This document shows, in pieces, positions 1 to 9,578 of a stretch of 64,000 nucleotides of DNA. The notes under the pieces are model-generated. The model saw only the letters and a list, made by a program, of their open reading frames with translations. It did no database searches and was not told where the DNA came from. The DNA is from Paraphysomonas bandaiensis (Eukaryota; Chrysophyceae), in NCBI GenBank assembly GCA_965644295.1, contig CBFFRP010000091.1:62001-126000 (forward strand), written 5' to 3'. Made by a program: the position numbers and the translations under genes. Position 1 is the stretch's first letter. The number at the start of each line of letters is the position of its first letter.

Positions 1-447
1 TCACAACAGCTGCGCGTGACGCCGATACACTCTTCGATGCGTATTGGAATTGCTGCCCCATCACTGGAAGTAGGTCGGTTCGAACAGAAGAGGAGCTATT
101 AATGTCTCTATCAAAGTTAGTTCCAAGGATTAGAAGCTCCCATTCTTCTTAGTCTATAACGAGAGTATTGACAACATAATTCTAATAATAGTTTCTCCCC
201 ATTTAGCCTAAAAAGTGTTTTTTACCTGAACAGAACGCTCATGTTAATACCGGGCAAATATAGACATTCAACTTCAATAACCGGTTTAAACTGAAACTAT
301 CTTCCATCTTTATCTCCATTTTTATTCTATCCTTTGTATGATGTAGAAGTTCATAATGACGACAGTGCAAGTGATCCATCTTCATAAGCAGGACTTGGAA
401 ACAATTTCAAGAATTTTGCTGAAAATTCATATGCTACATCTGATCTG
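1..447. other. Left-edge stretch without a recognised gene
   Basis: No open frame here looks like a real protein. Positions about 231-305 resemble 50757-50830 (same strand), sharing an uninterrupted run of about 25 bases, so this is probably a fragment of a dispersed repeat. Nothing else is seen. Confidence 0.5.
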
Positions 448-765
448 ATGTCAGGGTTAGGGTCATGTCGTGCTCATCAGGATTATGTGCCTCACATCAA
501 ACGAAAAGCAATCGTGTTAGTTGCACTGGCAGAGATTAAGCGCGTTGTTTATAAATGTGATGATAATGCCAACGACAACAAGAAGCCTCGCAACTACAAT
601 ATTTCAAACTCATCATCACACTTTTATATTCCTCGCAGTTGCTGTATTGCCTCAGCAGACTTCTGTGATAGGGGTACACTTGCAGCTATTATTGGAATTA
701 GGGGATTTATTGTTTTGAATACGTCTTGTGCGATTGCCATTCCCTTGTTTGAAACAGTACGTTGA
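448..765 (+). other. Open frame of unknown status in a duplicated segment
   Basis: An ATG-started open frame of 105 codons that I do not recognise. Its last third lies in a segment also found, inverted and diverged, at 55175-56212. There the corresponding frame is altered by insertions and deletions, so protein conservation is not evident. The sequence just after its stop carries an acceptor-like CTCTTACAG that is kept in both copies, so it could be a relic of a spliced gene. I see no signal peptide or domain. It is more likely non-coding or decayed than a functional gene. Confidence 0.15.
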
Positions 766-900
766 ATTTTTAATTGTTTTCTTAATGTTAATCAGGAAAC
801 ACCTATTTTCTCTTACAGCAAGCAAGCAACAAACACCTATACGATCTAGGTATTAGGTTTTCAACATCATGAGGATAAGATATAATTAAACCTGGAGATA

Positions 901-1390
901 TATTGAAAGTCTTATTATTAGCAATAGGCGTTAAAAACCTGTACCAACTTAGTAGCTAGATGAATGCTAGACAAACTAGTTAGACCTCTACTTGTAGCTA
1001 ATCAGTACACACTTTTTTTGTCCTACTATTTAACGCTAGGGAAGCTGCTTGTGCGTCGCCGCAAGCACCAAGGTGTGACCACTTCCGCTCTGAGTTCTTA
1101 AGGTGAACATCCCGGATGCTTGACTTCAGCAGGCAGCCCAATACCCCGGTTACCCTTCAGGTGGGCCCATTCCCGGATGCCTATTTTTCGTCAGGGCCCA
1201 AAGACGCCTACACAAGTGACACTTATTGGTGTCCCTTGTACCACACAAGCATTCGGCTATGAGTGGGCAGAACAATATCTGCTGACTATGCTTGCGGCTC
1301 ACCTTAGTTTCCCAGAGAGAATCTCTTCGGTACTTATATCCTATAGAACACCACGAAAAGGTGCAAGTCCGACTTTGTTGAAGAAACCTG
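901..1390 (+). repeat. Interspersed repeat family, copy A
   Basis: This is one of five copies in the window of an unclassified repeat of about 0.45-0.8 kb (others at 1419-1675, 41843-42302, 42339-43126 and 60912-61460). The 5' end reads like GAAAGTCTTATTATTAGC. A middle block has a small stem GCTTG...CAAGC followed by CACCAAGGTG. A GC-rich block repeats CCCGGATGC. The 3' end is close to TCCGACTTTGTTGA. No copy holds a convincing open frame, so it looks like a short non-autonomous element. A short TAG run (about 1397-1411) follows. I see no obvious tRNA-type promoter box. Confidence 0.75.
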
Positions 1391-1418
1391 AAGATAAGTA
1401 GTAGTAGTAGTAGTACTA

Positions 1419-1675
1419 GTGAATGTCTTATTGTTAGCAATATAGGCGTTTGACGTCAGAGTTTTTGAGTCCTTAAGGTGAACAGCCCGGATGCTTGACT
1501 TCAGCAGGCAGACAAATACCTCGGATGCCTGTTTATTCGTCAAGGCCCAATACCCCAGTTCCCTTCAAGTGGGTCCAGTCCCGGATACCTGTTTATTGGT
1601 CAGGTGAAATAACTTCGGTACTTATCCCCCAAAATACCACGAAATGGTGCAATTCCGACGTTGTTGAGGGGGATA
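1419..1675 (+). repeat. Interspersed repeat family, copy B (internally deleted)
   Basis: Same family as copy A and directly behind it in the same orientation. It keeps the 5' end (GAATGTCTTATTGTTAGC), the block around GTCCTTAAGGTGAACAGCC and the 3' end (TTCCGACGTTGTTGAGGG). It lacks the stem region and the block with CGGCTATGAGTGGGCAGA. Confidence 0.7.
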
Positions 1676-1853
1676 AGGAATAAGGAGTATCGTCCTTTGT
1701 CAAAATATTAAAACTCGGGATTTTTGACCTCATTTCAAAATTTTGAGGGCGGGATGATAATCTCTTTATTACCCGTAATTAAATACAACTAACCCACAAT
1801 TGTGTTAACTGAACTATGTGTACCTATGCATCTAACATGACAAGTATACACTG

Positions 1854-2173
1854 TGTTAGAAATAGACATTTTTAGTAATAAGACCTTTGTTAACACTTAT
1901 ATGGAATATTATATAATTATAAGAGATACCATACTTCATTCATTGACGTTCACCAACTCTTTCTATCTCTACTACACCAACCATTTCTAGTACGATCTTA
2001 CATCGTCACTATCTTGTACAGTCAGTATATTTCAGTTTTATCACTACAATGGCTATCATATTATTGGTTCTCATACTACAGCTAGCTACTACTGTATTCT
2101 TTGAGTAACGGATATAATTCTAATATCTTGGAAACTACAGCTTTTAATTGCTCACAAACAGCAAAACTCAACA
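1854..2173 (-). repeat. 3' LTR of the Copia element
   Basis: 320 bases, starting TGTTAG and ending CTCAACA on the + strand, so the ends form the usual TG...CA. It is identical to 7050-7369. As the element is on the minus strand, this is its 3' LTR. Confidence 0.97.
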
Positions 2174-2182
2174 CTCCCTCTC
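2174..2182 (-). other. Polypurine tract
   Basis: On the minus strand this reads GAGAGGGAG and abuts the 3' LTR, the expected place for the plus-strand primer in reverse transcription. Confidence 0.8.
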
Positions 2183-2300
2183 AATTCAAAGCTGTAACAC
2201 ATGGCATAACTGACGGATACGCAACCACCGAAACCGTATAGGACAAACCGGTGGACGTATGGCTCCGACGTTTCAGCTAGCCTCTCCGTAGACAACACGT

Positions 2301-5300
2301 TTATGAGCCTCTGTTTCGTTTGTATGAATTCTCTCTGATGACATCCACAGATGACTTCTGATCTTCTCCTAGACATCTCTTTCTATGCTTCTCGTATATA
2401 ACGCCACACAAAGATTTCGTAAATATGTCTGCAGTCTGGTTATCAGTTCCAACGTGATACAATATCGCAGTGTTAAAACGTCCTTCTGGATCTACATGTT
2501 CACGCACCCAGTGGTATTTGATTTCAATGTGTTTTGATCTTTTGTGGAACACTGGATTTAATGCTAGATCACGAGCACTCTGGCTATCTAAAAAAAATGG
2601 AGTGGGTTCGTACAGTCGAAGTCCCAATTCGGCCAACACCCCCCGAAGCCACACCAGTTCTTGCATGCCAGCGTACATAGCTTGGTACTCACTCTGCATT
2701 GAAGACGTAGACACAGTAACTTGTAAGATTGATTGCCAGGTGAGTGGTCCACCTGCTGCAAACACAATGTATCCAGTTGTCGACCTTCGTGACACAGTAT
2801 CGCCTGCCCAGTCAGCGTCTGTGAAAATATGCATGTCAAAGCTCTTACCACTGAACCGAATACCTTTCCGCACAGTACCCCTGATGTATTGTAACAAATA
2901 AGTCATCAACTTGCATGTAGCCTTTGTTGGTTTCGAAGCATATCGTGACAATAGGCCAACAGCATACGCAATATCTGGACGCGTATTCATTGATAGATAT
3001 AGCATGGCACCTAGTAAGCTACGATAGGGATAATTGTCGACTCCCTCTTCCTCCTGAGATGAGTTCTCACTATCAGTGCAATTAATCCTGTCCATGGCAT
3101 CTACAGGTAGTGGGGATTTGCGAACTTTGTTTGAAGGTCCAAGGAATGCTGCATATTTGGTGAGAATTTTTTCAGCGTATGTCGATTGGTCAAGTTGAAT
3201 ATAATTCTTGGTCCTTGTAACTCGAACGTTGAGAAAATGCTCTAATTCTCCCATGTCTGACATGTCAAATCTTTCACAAAACCGTTTCTTGATTTCTGTC
3301 AAAATAGTCAGATCCGCACAAGCGATTACTATATCATCAACGTATATGGTTAAGTACACACGATGACCTTTGTACATCATATAATATAGACATGGTTCTA
3401 AAATGCAGGGTTTGAATCCCAAAGACTTTATAAATCCATGTATGGTCTTCCACCATGAACGTGGAGAACTCCGAAGGCCATATAGTGAGCGATATAGTTT
3501 GAAACAGTGTCCTGGTGGCAACTGAAAATCGGGAGGAGGGTCCATGTACACGTCTCCTTCGATTTTAGCATAACAGAATGCATTCGACACGTCAAGTTGA
3601 TGGATGTGCATACTAAACATGAAAGCAAGGGCAATGATTAGTCTAACCGTAATCGATTTCACCACAGGAGCAAATGTATTTTCGACGTCTATACCTGTCC
3701 TTTGACCATATCCCAGAGCGACCAGACGAGCTTTATGCTTTTTTATTGATCCATCTTTATTGTATTTTCGTTTGAACACATATCTGGACTTTAGAGGTCT
3801 AACACCAGGTGGCGTCTCAACGACATTAAACACTTCCCGCTTGAATAATGCATTCCGTTCTAATCGTCTAGCTTCCTTCCAATTTGAAGCTTCAGGACAT
3901 GTCAATGACTCTTCATACGTCTCAGGCTCTCTATAAGTAGACGAGTTAGACATAAGTGCGCAATCACTCTCATCACACAAGTTAACAATCTCCTCATCAT
4001 GGAGAAGGTTTACCTCACCCAGGGTGGACACATTAGTCAACACCCTTCGGATTCGCGTACGTTTACCACTGGTCTCCCTTGACTCAGCATGTACAGTACC
4101 ACTATTCTCACTTGGCACACAAGAAGGTACATTCTCAAAGACACGATTCGCGCTGACCCCACTCGGTACAGCACCCGCACTACTCTCCGGCAAAGTACGA
4201 AGGGACATTCTCTTCCCTGGAATCTCATCCGCCGTAGACTTATTGGGCGTGTCACCCGAAGCCGGCGTAGATGACGATCCACCTCTCTTGTCGTCACAAG
4301 AACGAGGTTTTGAGTACAGCCTGCGGTTATAGTCACCAGTCAACTCGGCAATATCACGTACGTGAATAGGGACTTTTTCTTCTATCTGCTCTTTCCCAGC
4401 AGTTACTAGCGCCCTAAACGCCACAATTAGTCCTTTTCGCACCACAACTCTCGTAGTCTTAAAGAGAAACCCGTCGTCCACATGATACGAACCAATCAGA
4501 TGTTTAAACTCTTCAACTGATCGATCTAATGGGTCAGTTTTGACTAAGGCCTCTTCAAGCTCTGCATAGTACTCCTTATCTCTTGGAGGTATACTTTCAT
4601 CATACAGAACATGTACTGATACGACTTCTTTGTCACCAAGCCACACACGGGATCCCTTTTTCGTATTGGATAGACCTATGAAATACCCAGTCTGCGACTT
4701 CTCCTGCCAGTCCTTTCGACGATCACCTTTGGGAATAAGCACATAAGCCTTGCACCCCCAGCGTCGAAATCTCGATAAGTCAGGGACTGAACCTCCTGGG
4801 ACGCATTCCATTGGAGACATCCAACCTCGATATGTACGTGTAGGCATTCGTCGAACTATCATGCATGCATATACATAAGCATCCCACCAAAAAATTACGG
4901 GTAATCCTGAGTCCATTAACAGAGCCAGAGTCATTTCTCCCAATGTTCGATTCCTACGCTCAGATACACCATTCATCTCAGGGCTGTCTGTGGAGCTCCA
5001 AGTGATGCTAGTTCCAAACTTGCTCATTAAGTATTGCTGAATGGACTTGTCGATCAACTCAGCCCCCCCATCCGAATGGTACTGTATCAACCGGTGTGAA
5101 CCGGGATATGTAGGGAGTTTACGCTCAACCCAGTCCTTCACGCAACTCAACACCTCATTCGCAGACCGTGTCTCCAACGGATATTCCCAAAACTCCTTGG
5201 TGGCTATATCTGATAATGTCAGAACATATTTGTATCCTTGTCTGGATGGGCAATTGAAATATACAGCAATGTCCACAGAAACCTTCTCAAGGAACTCTGT

Positions 5301-6227
5301 AGCTTGCAGTTCGTCATCTCTCTTTGCGGTGAATGATTTCCTTGTCATCTTTGATTTTGCGCAAGCTTTACAAATACCTTTCATTTTTCGTAAACTCTTC
5401 TTGCTGAGATGTCGTCGGGTTAATCCGCTCCCGGTAAAAAGTCTGTGTTTAAACGCTTCAATCAGCTTATGTTTGCTGACGTGTCCACAGCGCTTGTGTA
5501 ACATCTCTAACGGATCTTCATGCACCTTGTCGGACAAATATACTTCCTCCAGCATTGTCAAATTTGGAAGATCAAGTATTTCCTGTAAATTTACATAAGG
5601 CATTCCGTTGCTTGAGTAGGTTGCCTCCAATACAGTCTCCCCAGTATCAAGTCGCACAACAGTGGGCTTGTTCAACAACTGCAATCCATACCCGTGAGAA
5701 CGGAGTATTCCTCCAGAGCAGATATTCTTGACTGATCCAGGGCAGATCTTGATGTCAGTCCAATCGCCAAAGCCTCCAGTTTCCTCATAGTGTAAACTGG
5801 ATCCAGCTCTGGTTGTCTGTATATTTCCATCCTCCTTCTTGACCGTATGAAGGAAATTTCTGTCCTTAACAATGAACAGTTTATTAGAGGCACAGCTGTC
5901 TAAATACACGGGTTCATCGGAAGTGTGTAGCACCTCTTCAGAGACACATGAATCATCATGCGGTTCCTCATACATAATCATGTTCACAGAGTCCGAATCT
6001 TCCTCTTGCTCCTCTCTCCGCAAAAAACGATTCCAATCTGTGCGTTTTGCAGGCTTTTCGTCCAAAAATGGCCGGTTTTTTGTCTCCTTGGGCAGAGTCA
6101 CTACGTACTTGAGCACGAAATTTGCACTTATACGCACGATGTCTGGTGTCTCCACATACATAGCAGCCATCTGATTTTTTCTTCTCGTTGTTGTCTCTGC
6201 GACTCTCAGATCGATTCCTAGCGCCAC
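2301..6227 (-). CDS. pol: Copia-type Pol polyprotein
   Basis: An open frame of 1,308 codons counted from its first in-frame ATG, which need not be the true start because it overlaps gag in another frame. Domains in order: protease with LDSCAS near residue 109 (the usual glycine is a cysteine); integrase HHCC zinc finger (HKRCGH...CKAC); the integrase core with D (VSVDIA), D (YHSDGG) and E (NGVSERRNRT); a long polar linker; reverse transcriptase with LDVSNAF and the YVDD active site; RNase H with IFTDADWAGD and SSMQSEYQAM; and a tail with TADIFTK. The frame is +1 relative to gag, so a frameshift or an alternative mRNA is needed. The frame is unbroken. Confidence 0.96.
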   Translation of the reverse strand: MALGIDLRVAETTTRRKNQMAAMYVETPDIVRISANFVLKYVVTLPKETKNRPFLDEKPAKRTDWNRFLRREEQEEDSDSVNMIMYEEPHDDSCVSEEVLHTSDEPVYLDSCASNKLFIVKDRNFLHTVKKEDGNIQTTRAGSSLHYEETGGFGDWTDIKICPGSVKNICSGGILRSHGYGLQLLNKPTVVRLDTGETVLEATYSSNGMPYVNLQEILDLPNLTMLEEVYLSDKVHEDPLEMLHKRCGHVSKHKLIEAFKHRLFTGSGLTRRHLSKKSLRKMKGICKACAKSKMTRKSFTAKRDDELQATEFLEKVSVDIAVYFNCPSRQGYKYVLTLSDIATKEFWEYPLETRSANEVLSCVKDWVERKLPTYPGSHRLIQYHSDGGAELIDKSIQQYLMSKFGTSITWSSTDSPEMNGVSERRNRTLGEMTLALLMDSGLPVIFWWDAYVYACMIVRRMPTRTYRGWMSPMECVPGGSVPDLSRFRRWGCKAYVLIPKGDRRKDWQEKSQTGYFIGLSNTKKGSRVWLGDKEVVSVHVLYDESIPPRDKEYYAELEEALVKTDPLDRSVEEFKHLIGSYHVDDGFLFKTTRVVVRKGLIVAFRALVTAGKEQIEEKVPIHVRDIAELTGDYNRRLYSKPRSCDDKRGGSSSTPASGDTPNKSTADEIPGKRMSLRTLPESSAGAVPSGVSANRVFENVPSCVPSENSGTVHAESRETSGKRTRIRRVLTNVSTLGEVNLLHDEEIVNLCDESDCALMSNSSTYREPETYEESLTCPEASNWKEARRLERNALFKREVFNVVETPPGVRPLKSRYVFKRKYNKDGSIKKHKARLVALGYGQRTGIDVENTFAPVVKSITVRLIIALAFMFSMHIHQLDVSNAFCYAKIEGDVYMDPPPDFQLPPGHCFKLYRSLYGLRSSPRSWWKTIHGFIKSLGFKPCILEPCLYYMMYKGHRVYLTIYVDDIVIACADLTILTEIKKRFCERFDMSDMGELEHFLNVRVTRTKNYIQLDQSTYAEKILTKYAAFLGPSNKVRKSPLPVDAMDRINCTDSENSSQEEEGVDNYPYRSLLGAMLYLSMNTRPDIAYAVGLLSRYASKPTKATCKLMTYLLQYIRGTVRKGIRFSGKSFDMHIFTDADWAGDTVSRRSTTGYIVFAAGGPLTWQSILQVTVSTSSMQSEYQAMYAGMQELVWLRGVLAELGLRLYEPTPFFLDSQSARDLALNPVFHKRSKHIEIKYHWVREHVDPEGRFNTAILYHVGTDNQTADIFTKSLCGVIYEKHRKRCLGEDQKSSVDVIRENSYKRNRGS

Positions 6228-7065
6228 GACTCTTTCCCTGCCTTCTTAATTTCGCGATCTTAAGGTCTCTCTTCTTCTTCCAGCACGATTTCTGTGAGTG
6301 ACCCCGTTTGCCACATTTGGGATAGCTGCACACCTCATTTTCATCAGCAGTGGAATTCATGTTTACTTCGTCGGTGCCTTCTTTCGGGACACCTTTTGCC
6401 TGATCGTATCTCCTGCATATGGTGATCATATCAATAAAGGTTATGTCACCTTGTAGGTAGAGATTGGTGTACAATTGCTCCAAATCGCTTCGTGTTTCGA
6501 GGGCAGTCTGTAACTTCGTTTTTTTAGCGATGTCAGTGGGTGGTTCCCCCAACTCGGACATTTTTTGACAGATGCCGTTTAGTCGATCGATTGCTGCGCA
6601 CACGAGTTCCCCCGGTAGAATTTTGAATCCTGCAAACTTCTTATTCAATTCAACTAATTCATATTGGATTTCCCCTCGAAACCGAACAATTAACCTAGAG
6701 ATGAGTTCACTCGCTAACTGCTCTTTATCAGGATGGTCCTGCGGGAGCATATCCTTTTCCCGGAAGTACTGATCCACGATCTCAAGGGCTTCAGCGACTG
6801 GTTGAACAGCTTCAAATATCGAACTGATGCACGTGTCTTTCCTCTCCAGCCACTTGTCCAGATCCTCCTTGTACTTATTTCGGACTGTCACTGGCGCATT
6901 ATTTGCTGGTCTTACTGGACGGTCCTCTAGACCCAGATGGTTCCTGTTCTTCCTCATCAACCACACTTTCAGATTCTTTGACCAATTCACTACACCGAAC
7001 TGATCAAATTTAGGAAGAAGTTTCCACTCCGAACTACTGTCTGCTACCATGTTAGAAATAGACAT
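5968..7065 (-). CDS. gag: Copia-type Gag (nucleocapsid) protein
   Basis: 365 codons from the ATG at 7065, or 360 from the ATG at 7050. The N-terminal half is the Copia capsid-like region (FDQFGVVNWSKNLKVWL). The C-terminal part is basic with one zinc knuckle of the classic spacing C-x2-C-x4-H-x4-C (CYVCGDTRHRAYKC) and a preceding variant with C-x4-C (CSYPKCGKRGHSQKSC). Both candidate start codons touch the 5' LTR: the one at 7065 lies inside it, and the one at 7050 is made of the last LTR base plus the first two bases of the primer-binding site. It overlaps pol for at least 260 bases. Confidence 0.93.
   Translation of the reverse strand: MSISNMVADSSSEWKLLPKFDQFGVVNWSKNLKVWLMRKNRNHLGLEDRPVRPANNAPVTVRNKYKEDLDKWLERKDTCISSIFEAVQPVAEALEIVDQYFREKDMLPQDHPDKEQLASELISRLIVRFRGEIQYELVELNKKFAGFKILPGELVCAAIDRLNGICQKMSELGEPPTDIAKKTKLQTALETRSDLEQLYTNLYLQGDITFIDMITICRRYDQAKGVPKEGTDEVNMNSTADENEVCSYPKCGKRGHSQKSCWKKKRDLKIAKLRRQGKSRGARNRSESRRDNNEKKKSDGCYVCGDTRHRAYKCKFRAQVRSDSAQGDKKPAIFGRKACKTHRLESFFAERGARGRFGLCEHDYV
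7038..7049 (-). other. Primer-binding site
   Basis: The bases directly after the 5' LTR read TGGTAGCAGAC on the minus strand. This complements the 3' end of eukaryotic initiator methionine tRNA (which ends ...CTGCTACCA), the commonest primer of this superfamily. The site lies inside the gag reading frame. Confidence 0.8.
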
Positions 7066-7369
7066 TTTTAGTAATAAGACCTTTGTTAACACTTATATGG
7101 AATATTATATAATTATAAGAGATACCATACTTCATTCATTGACGTTCACCAACTCTTTCTATCTCTACTACACCAACCATTTCTAGTACGATCTTACATC
7201 GTCACTATCTTGTACAGTCAGTATATTTCAGTTTTATCACTACAATGGCTATCATATTATTGGTTCTCATACTACAGCTAGCTACTACTGTATTCTTTGA
7301 GTAACGGATATAATTCTAATATCTTGGAAACTACAGCTTTTAATTGCTCACAAACAGCAAAACTCAACA
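7050..7369 (-). repeat. 5' LTR of the Copia element
   Basis: 320 bases identical to 1854-2173. It should hold the element's promoter; I cannot place the transcription start. The flanking CACTG at 7370-7374 is the second copy of the target duplication. Confidence 0.97.
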
Positions 7370-7822
7370 CACTGAAATTGTCACCACGACTCTCTTAGCT
7401 TTGTAGACTGCTGACACACCGTTTAGCTTTAGCAACACTTTGCACCTATTACTTTTAATACACATGTATGACTTTATATACTACTTATACTGTATTTAAA
7501 TTGTATTCACAGCAGATGTTGTGTTCTTGAAGAACTTCCACAAAAAAGAGCTGAGTGCTAGATTTCAATCCCACTATATCGATTACGAGGTGCACTGGCT
7601 GCGTATCACTTAGGGTTAGCTTCTACACTTTCAGAACTCTACTCAATAATACATATTTGACTTAATAATATAATGATACAGAAGATAGAGGAAGCAATGA
7701 CAACAGCGAATCTTGGTTTTCTATAATCGACAAACACAAACTACGCTGGTAACGCGAAAAATATATATATTCCCCTTCACGGTTCAGCCACCTGTCCAAC
7801 AGAACATTTATAAAAGTATCAA
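7370..7822. other. Intergenic, no gene seen
   Basis: AT-rich sequence between the retrotransposon and the 3' end of the MRJP-family gene. No convincing open frame, repeat or RNA gene was found. Confidence 0.5.
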
Positions 7823-9076
7823 TCAGTGCATGCGGTGATGTACCGTATAGAGAATCCGCATATTCGACCCGGAGGCCCCTGAGAAATCCATGGTGTACGT
7901 GGAATACAAGTCAAGGCTATTACTTACGAACCACAAGCGTGTGCTGTTGTGACGGTCGATGGCAAAAGTGTCAACCTGTGTGAACTCAGATGAGCCCATG
8001 CAATAACACAGGTATAATTGACTTACCCATCTCATATCATGTGGGGCCGGGGTAGCAGGCACTGAATCTGCAGCAATATCTGGAAATGATGTCGAGTTCA
8101 CAGGCAATGCGTAAAATGTGCTTGACGGGAGGTGGCCATAATATAGCTGTTCATTCCAGTATTTCATTCCATCAGATGGACCCTTCTCGCCAATTACTTG
8201 AACGGCGGCGTCAATATCGTGATCGGAGGACGACATATCTCTGAAAACGCTGGTAGGCAGTCGATACAGCGTAGTACCTTGGACCGCAGAGTAAAACAGC
8301 GCCTCTGCGTCGTCCGATATTGCGATCCCATCACAAGGTGTAGTAAATATGTTAGTGCCATAGTTCACCCCATTAATCACCATTTCATAATATGGATCAT
8401 TCTTAGTACTCGCCCCAGAGTACCGCCTGGATGTACCCTCCTTGTGGTTGTACATGATCAGCGCACCATCTCCCCAGGCATCTGAAAGGTATGCCAACCC
8501 ACGCTCTTCATCTAACACGATATCATTCACAAAACTATTATCATAGGCCGCCACTTCAGGTGGAAAATAATATTTGCTTGTAACTTCCCGAGTTGCCATG
8601 TCAATAATCCACACGCCTGCAGGTGCACTCGTCCAAACCGACTCAATAGGCGCGAAGAAATTAGTCCGACCAGTTTCGATAACCCACATTCGTCCCTGCG
8701 AATCTATTGTCATACTCTGGGAGTACTGCAGGTCGCCTTCCTCGCCGACATCTTGAATATCCCAGCTGGGGTACGGCTCGAGAACGTATCCTTCACTGTC
8801 TGGTCGTGTAACGAGCTTGTTCAGTGTAGCGGGCACCCCCGGGCGCCATCGAGGAACGGTCACATATATGTCTCCATTCGAATCCACATTTATTCCAGCC
8901 AGTAAGCAATTTTCTACAATGAATTTCCCGGATTCGACGTACGAGTGATACGTGTGGGACTGGTCCCATGTATAGTTCAACGCCACCCACTCACTGAACA
9001 CAATTTGACTATGGGCATATTGTAGCGCAGATAACAGCACAACGCAACCACTGAGTAGATCCAGCATACGTCGCAT
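7823..9076 (-). CDS. MRJP/yellow-family secreted protein
   Basis: 417 codons in one exon. Residues 1-23 form a signal peptide (a hydrophobic run ending near ALQYAHSQ), so the product is probably secreted. The rest matches the major royal jelly protein/yellow family, a six-bladed beta-propeller: NSFVNDIVLDE, AYLSDAWGDGALIMYN, DGIAISDD and LFYSAVQGTTLYRLP are typical blade segments, and full length agrees with family members of about 400-450 residues. Some yellow proteins act in pigment or dopachrome chemistry, but most have no known activity, so I name no reaction. It is intronless among intron-rich genes, which would fit late acquisition or retroposition but does not prove it. Its start is 502 bases from the divergent neurofibromin gene. 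Confidence 0.85.
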   Translation of the reverse strand: MRRMLDLLSGCVVLLSALQYAHSQIVFSEWVALNYTWDQSHTYHSYVESGKFIVENCLLAGINVDSNGDIYVTVPRWRPGVPATLNKLVTRPDSEGYVLEPYPSWDIQDVGEEGDLQYSQSMTIDSQGRMWVIETGRTNFFAPIESVWTSAPAGVWIIDMATREVTSKYYFPPEVAAYDNSFVNDIVLDEERGLAYLSDAWGDGALIMYNHKEGTSRRYSGASTKNDPYYEMVINGVNYGTNIFTTPCDGIAISDDAEALFYSAVQGTTLYRLPTSVFRDMSSSDHDIDAAVQVIGEKGPSDGMKYWNEQLYYGHLPSSTFYALPVNSTSFPDIAADSVPATPAPHDMRWVSQLYLCYCMGSSEFTQVDTFAIDRHNSTRLWFVSNSLDLYSTYTMDFSGASGSNMRILYTVHHRMH

Positions 9077-9578
9077 TGATAGTGAGGTTTCGTTTGATGT
9101 GATATCAATATCAACCTGGTGAACATCACTGCCACTCTGGGTGTACTGCTAGATGTGTACCGTACAACAGCTCAAGAGAGTAAGTACCACAGTACATTTT
9201 GTAGGTACTTTGTGGTAGAGGTCGTACCCAGTGTAGAAAAAAAGAATGTTGTGTCTGGTGGGTGTGTCCCTGAGATGGTTCGTAGATATATGGCACATGG
9301 CACCGTCTGATGTACTCTGTATGTACTCCACTATACTTATACTTGTACACAAGGCATAGCTACACGTATACAGGACTATGAGATCTATCTTTCAGCCCTC
9401 TCTCACATTGCTTGCTGATTAACAACTCAAATAACAATACAATATACAGTCTAAACAATAGCTGTACCTGTCTGGTGTTAGCCATCAGTATCAAGATCTG
9501 AGGCGTGGGCTGGTTCATATGGTTCAGTTATCTCTCCTCTGATCTGTTTGGTATCAAACCACACTAAATATATCAGAG
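9077..9578. promoter_or_regulatory. Shared 5' region of the MRJP-type and neurofibromin genes
   Basis: 502 bases between two divergent start codons. It must hold both 5' regions. It contains runs rich in GTAC/TATAC around 9310-9375, but no box I can name with confidence. Confidence 0.4.

Larger units (their letters stand above)
638..1795 (+). repeat. Old duplicated segment, copy 1 (interrupted)
   Basis: Blocks at about 638-897 and about 1680-1795 match, in order, the reverse complement of 55175-56212. Matching landmarks include AATCAGGAAACACCTATTT, TTTCAACATCATGA and AATTTTGAG-GCGGGA-GATA. In this copy the match is broken by the interspersed repeats at 901-1675. In the other copy it is broken at a different place by a hAT element. 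The two copies are clearly diverged, so the duplication is old. Confidence 0.65.
1854..7369 (-). mobile_element. Intact Ty1/Copia LTR retrotransposon
   Basis: A 5,516-base element lies between two 320-base LTRs that are identical by eye along their whole length. It is flanked by a perfect 5-base target duplication, CACTG (1849-1853 and 7370-7374). It is transcribed on the minus strand: LTR, primer-binding site, gag, pol (protease, integrase, reverse transcriptase, RNase H, the Copia order), polypurine tract, LTR. Both reading frames are open and all catalytic motifs I looked for are present, so it may be able to move. Identical LTRs mean a very recent insertion. It landed beside an already repeat-rich segment, in no recognisable gene. 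Confidence 0.97.

Noticed and set aside
60-100. Possible tRNA (GGTTCGAAC, B-box-like)
   Set aside because: No matching acceptor, D or anticodon arms could be drawn around it.
5041-5598. 185-codon open frame on the + strand
   Set aside because: It is antisense to intact pol, and its composition mirrors the pol codons.
7065-7092. GTG at 7092 as the gag start
   Set aside because: Eukaryotic elements start at ATG; the in-frame ATGs at 7065 and 7050 are better.
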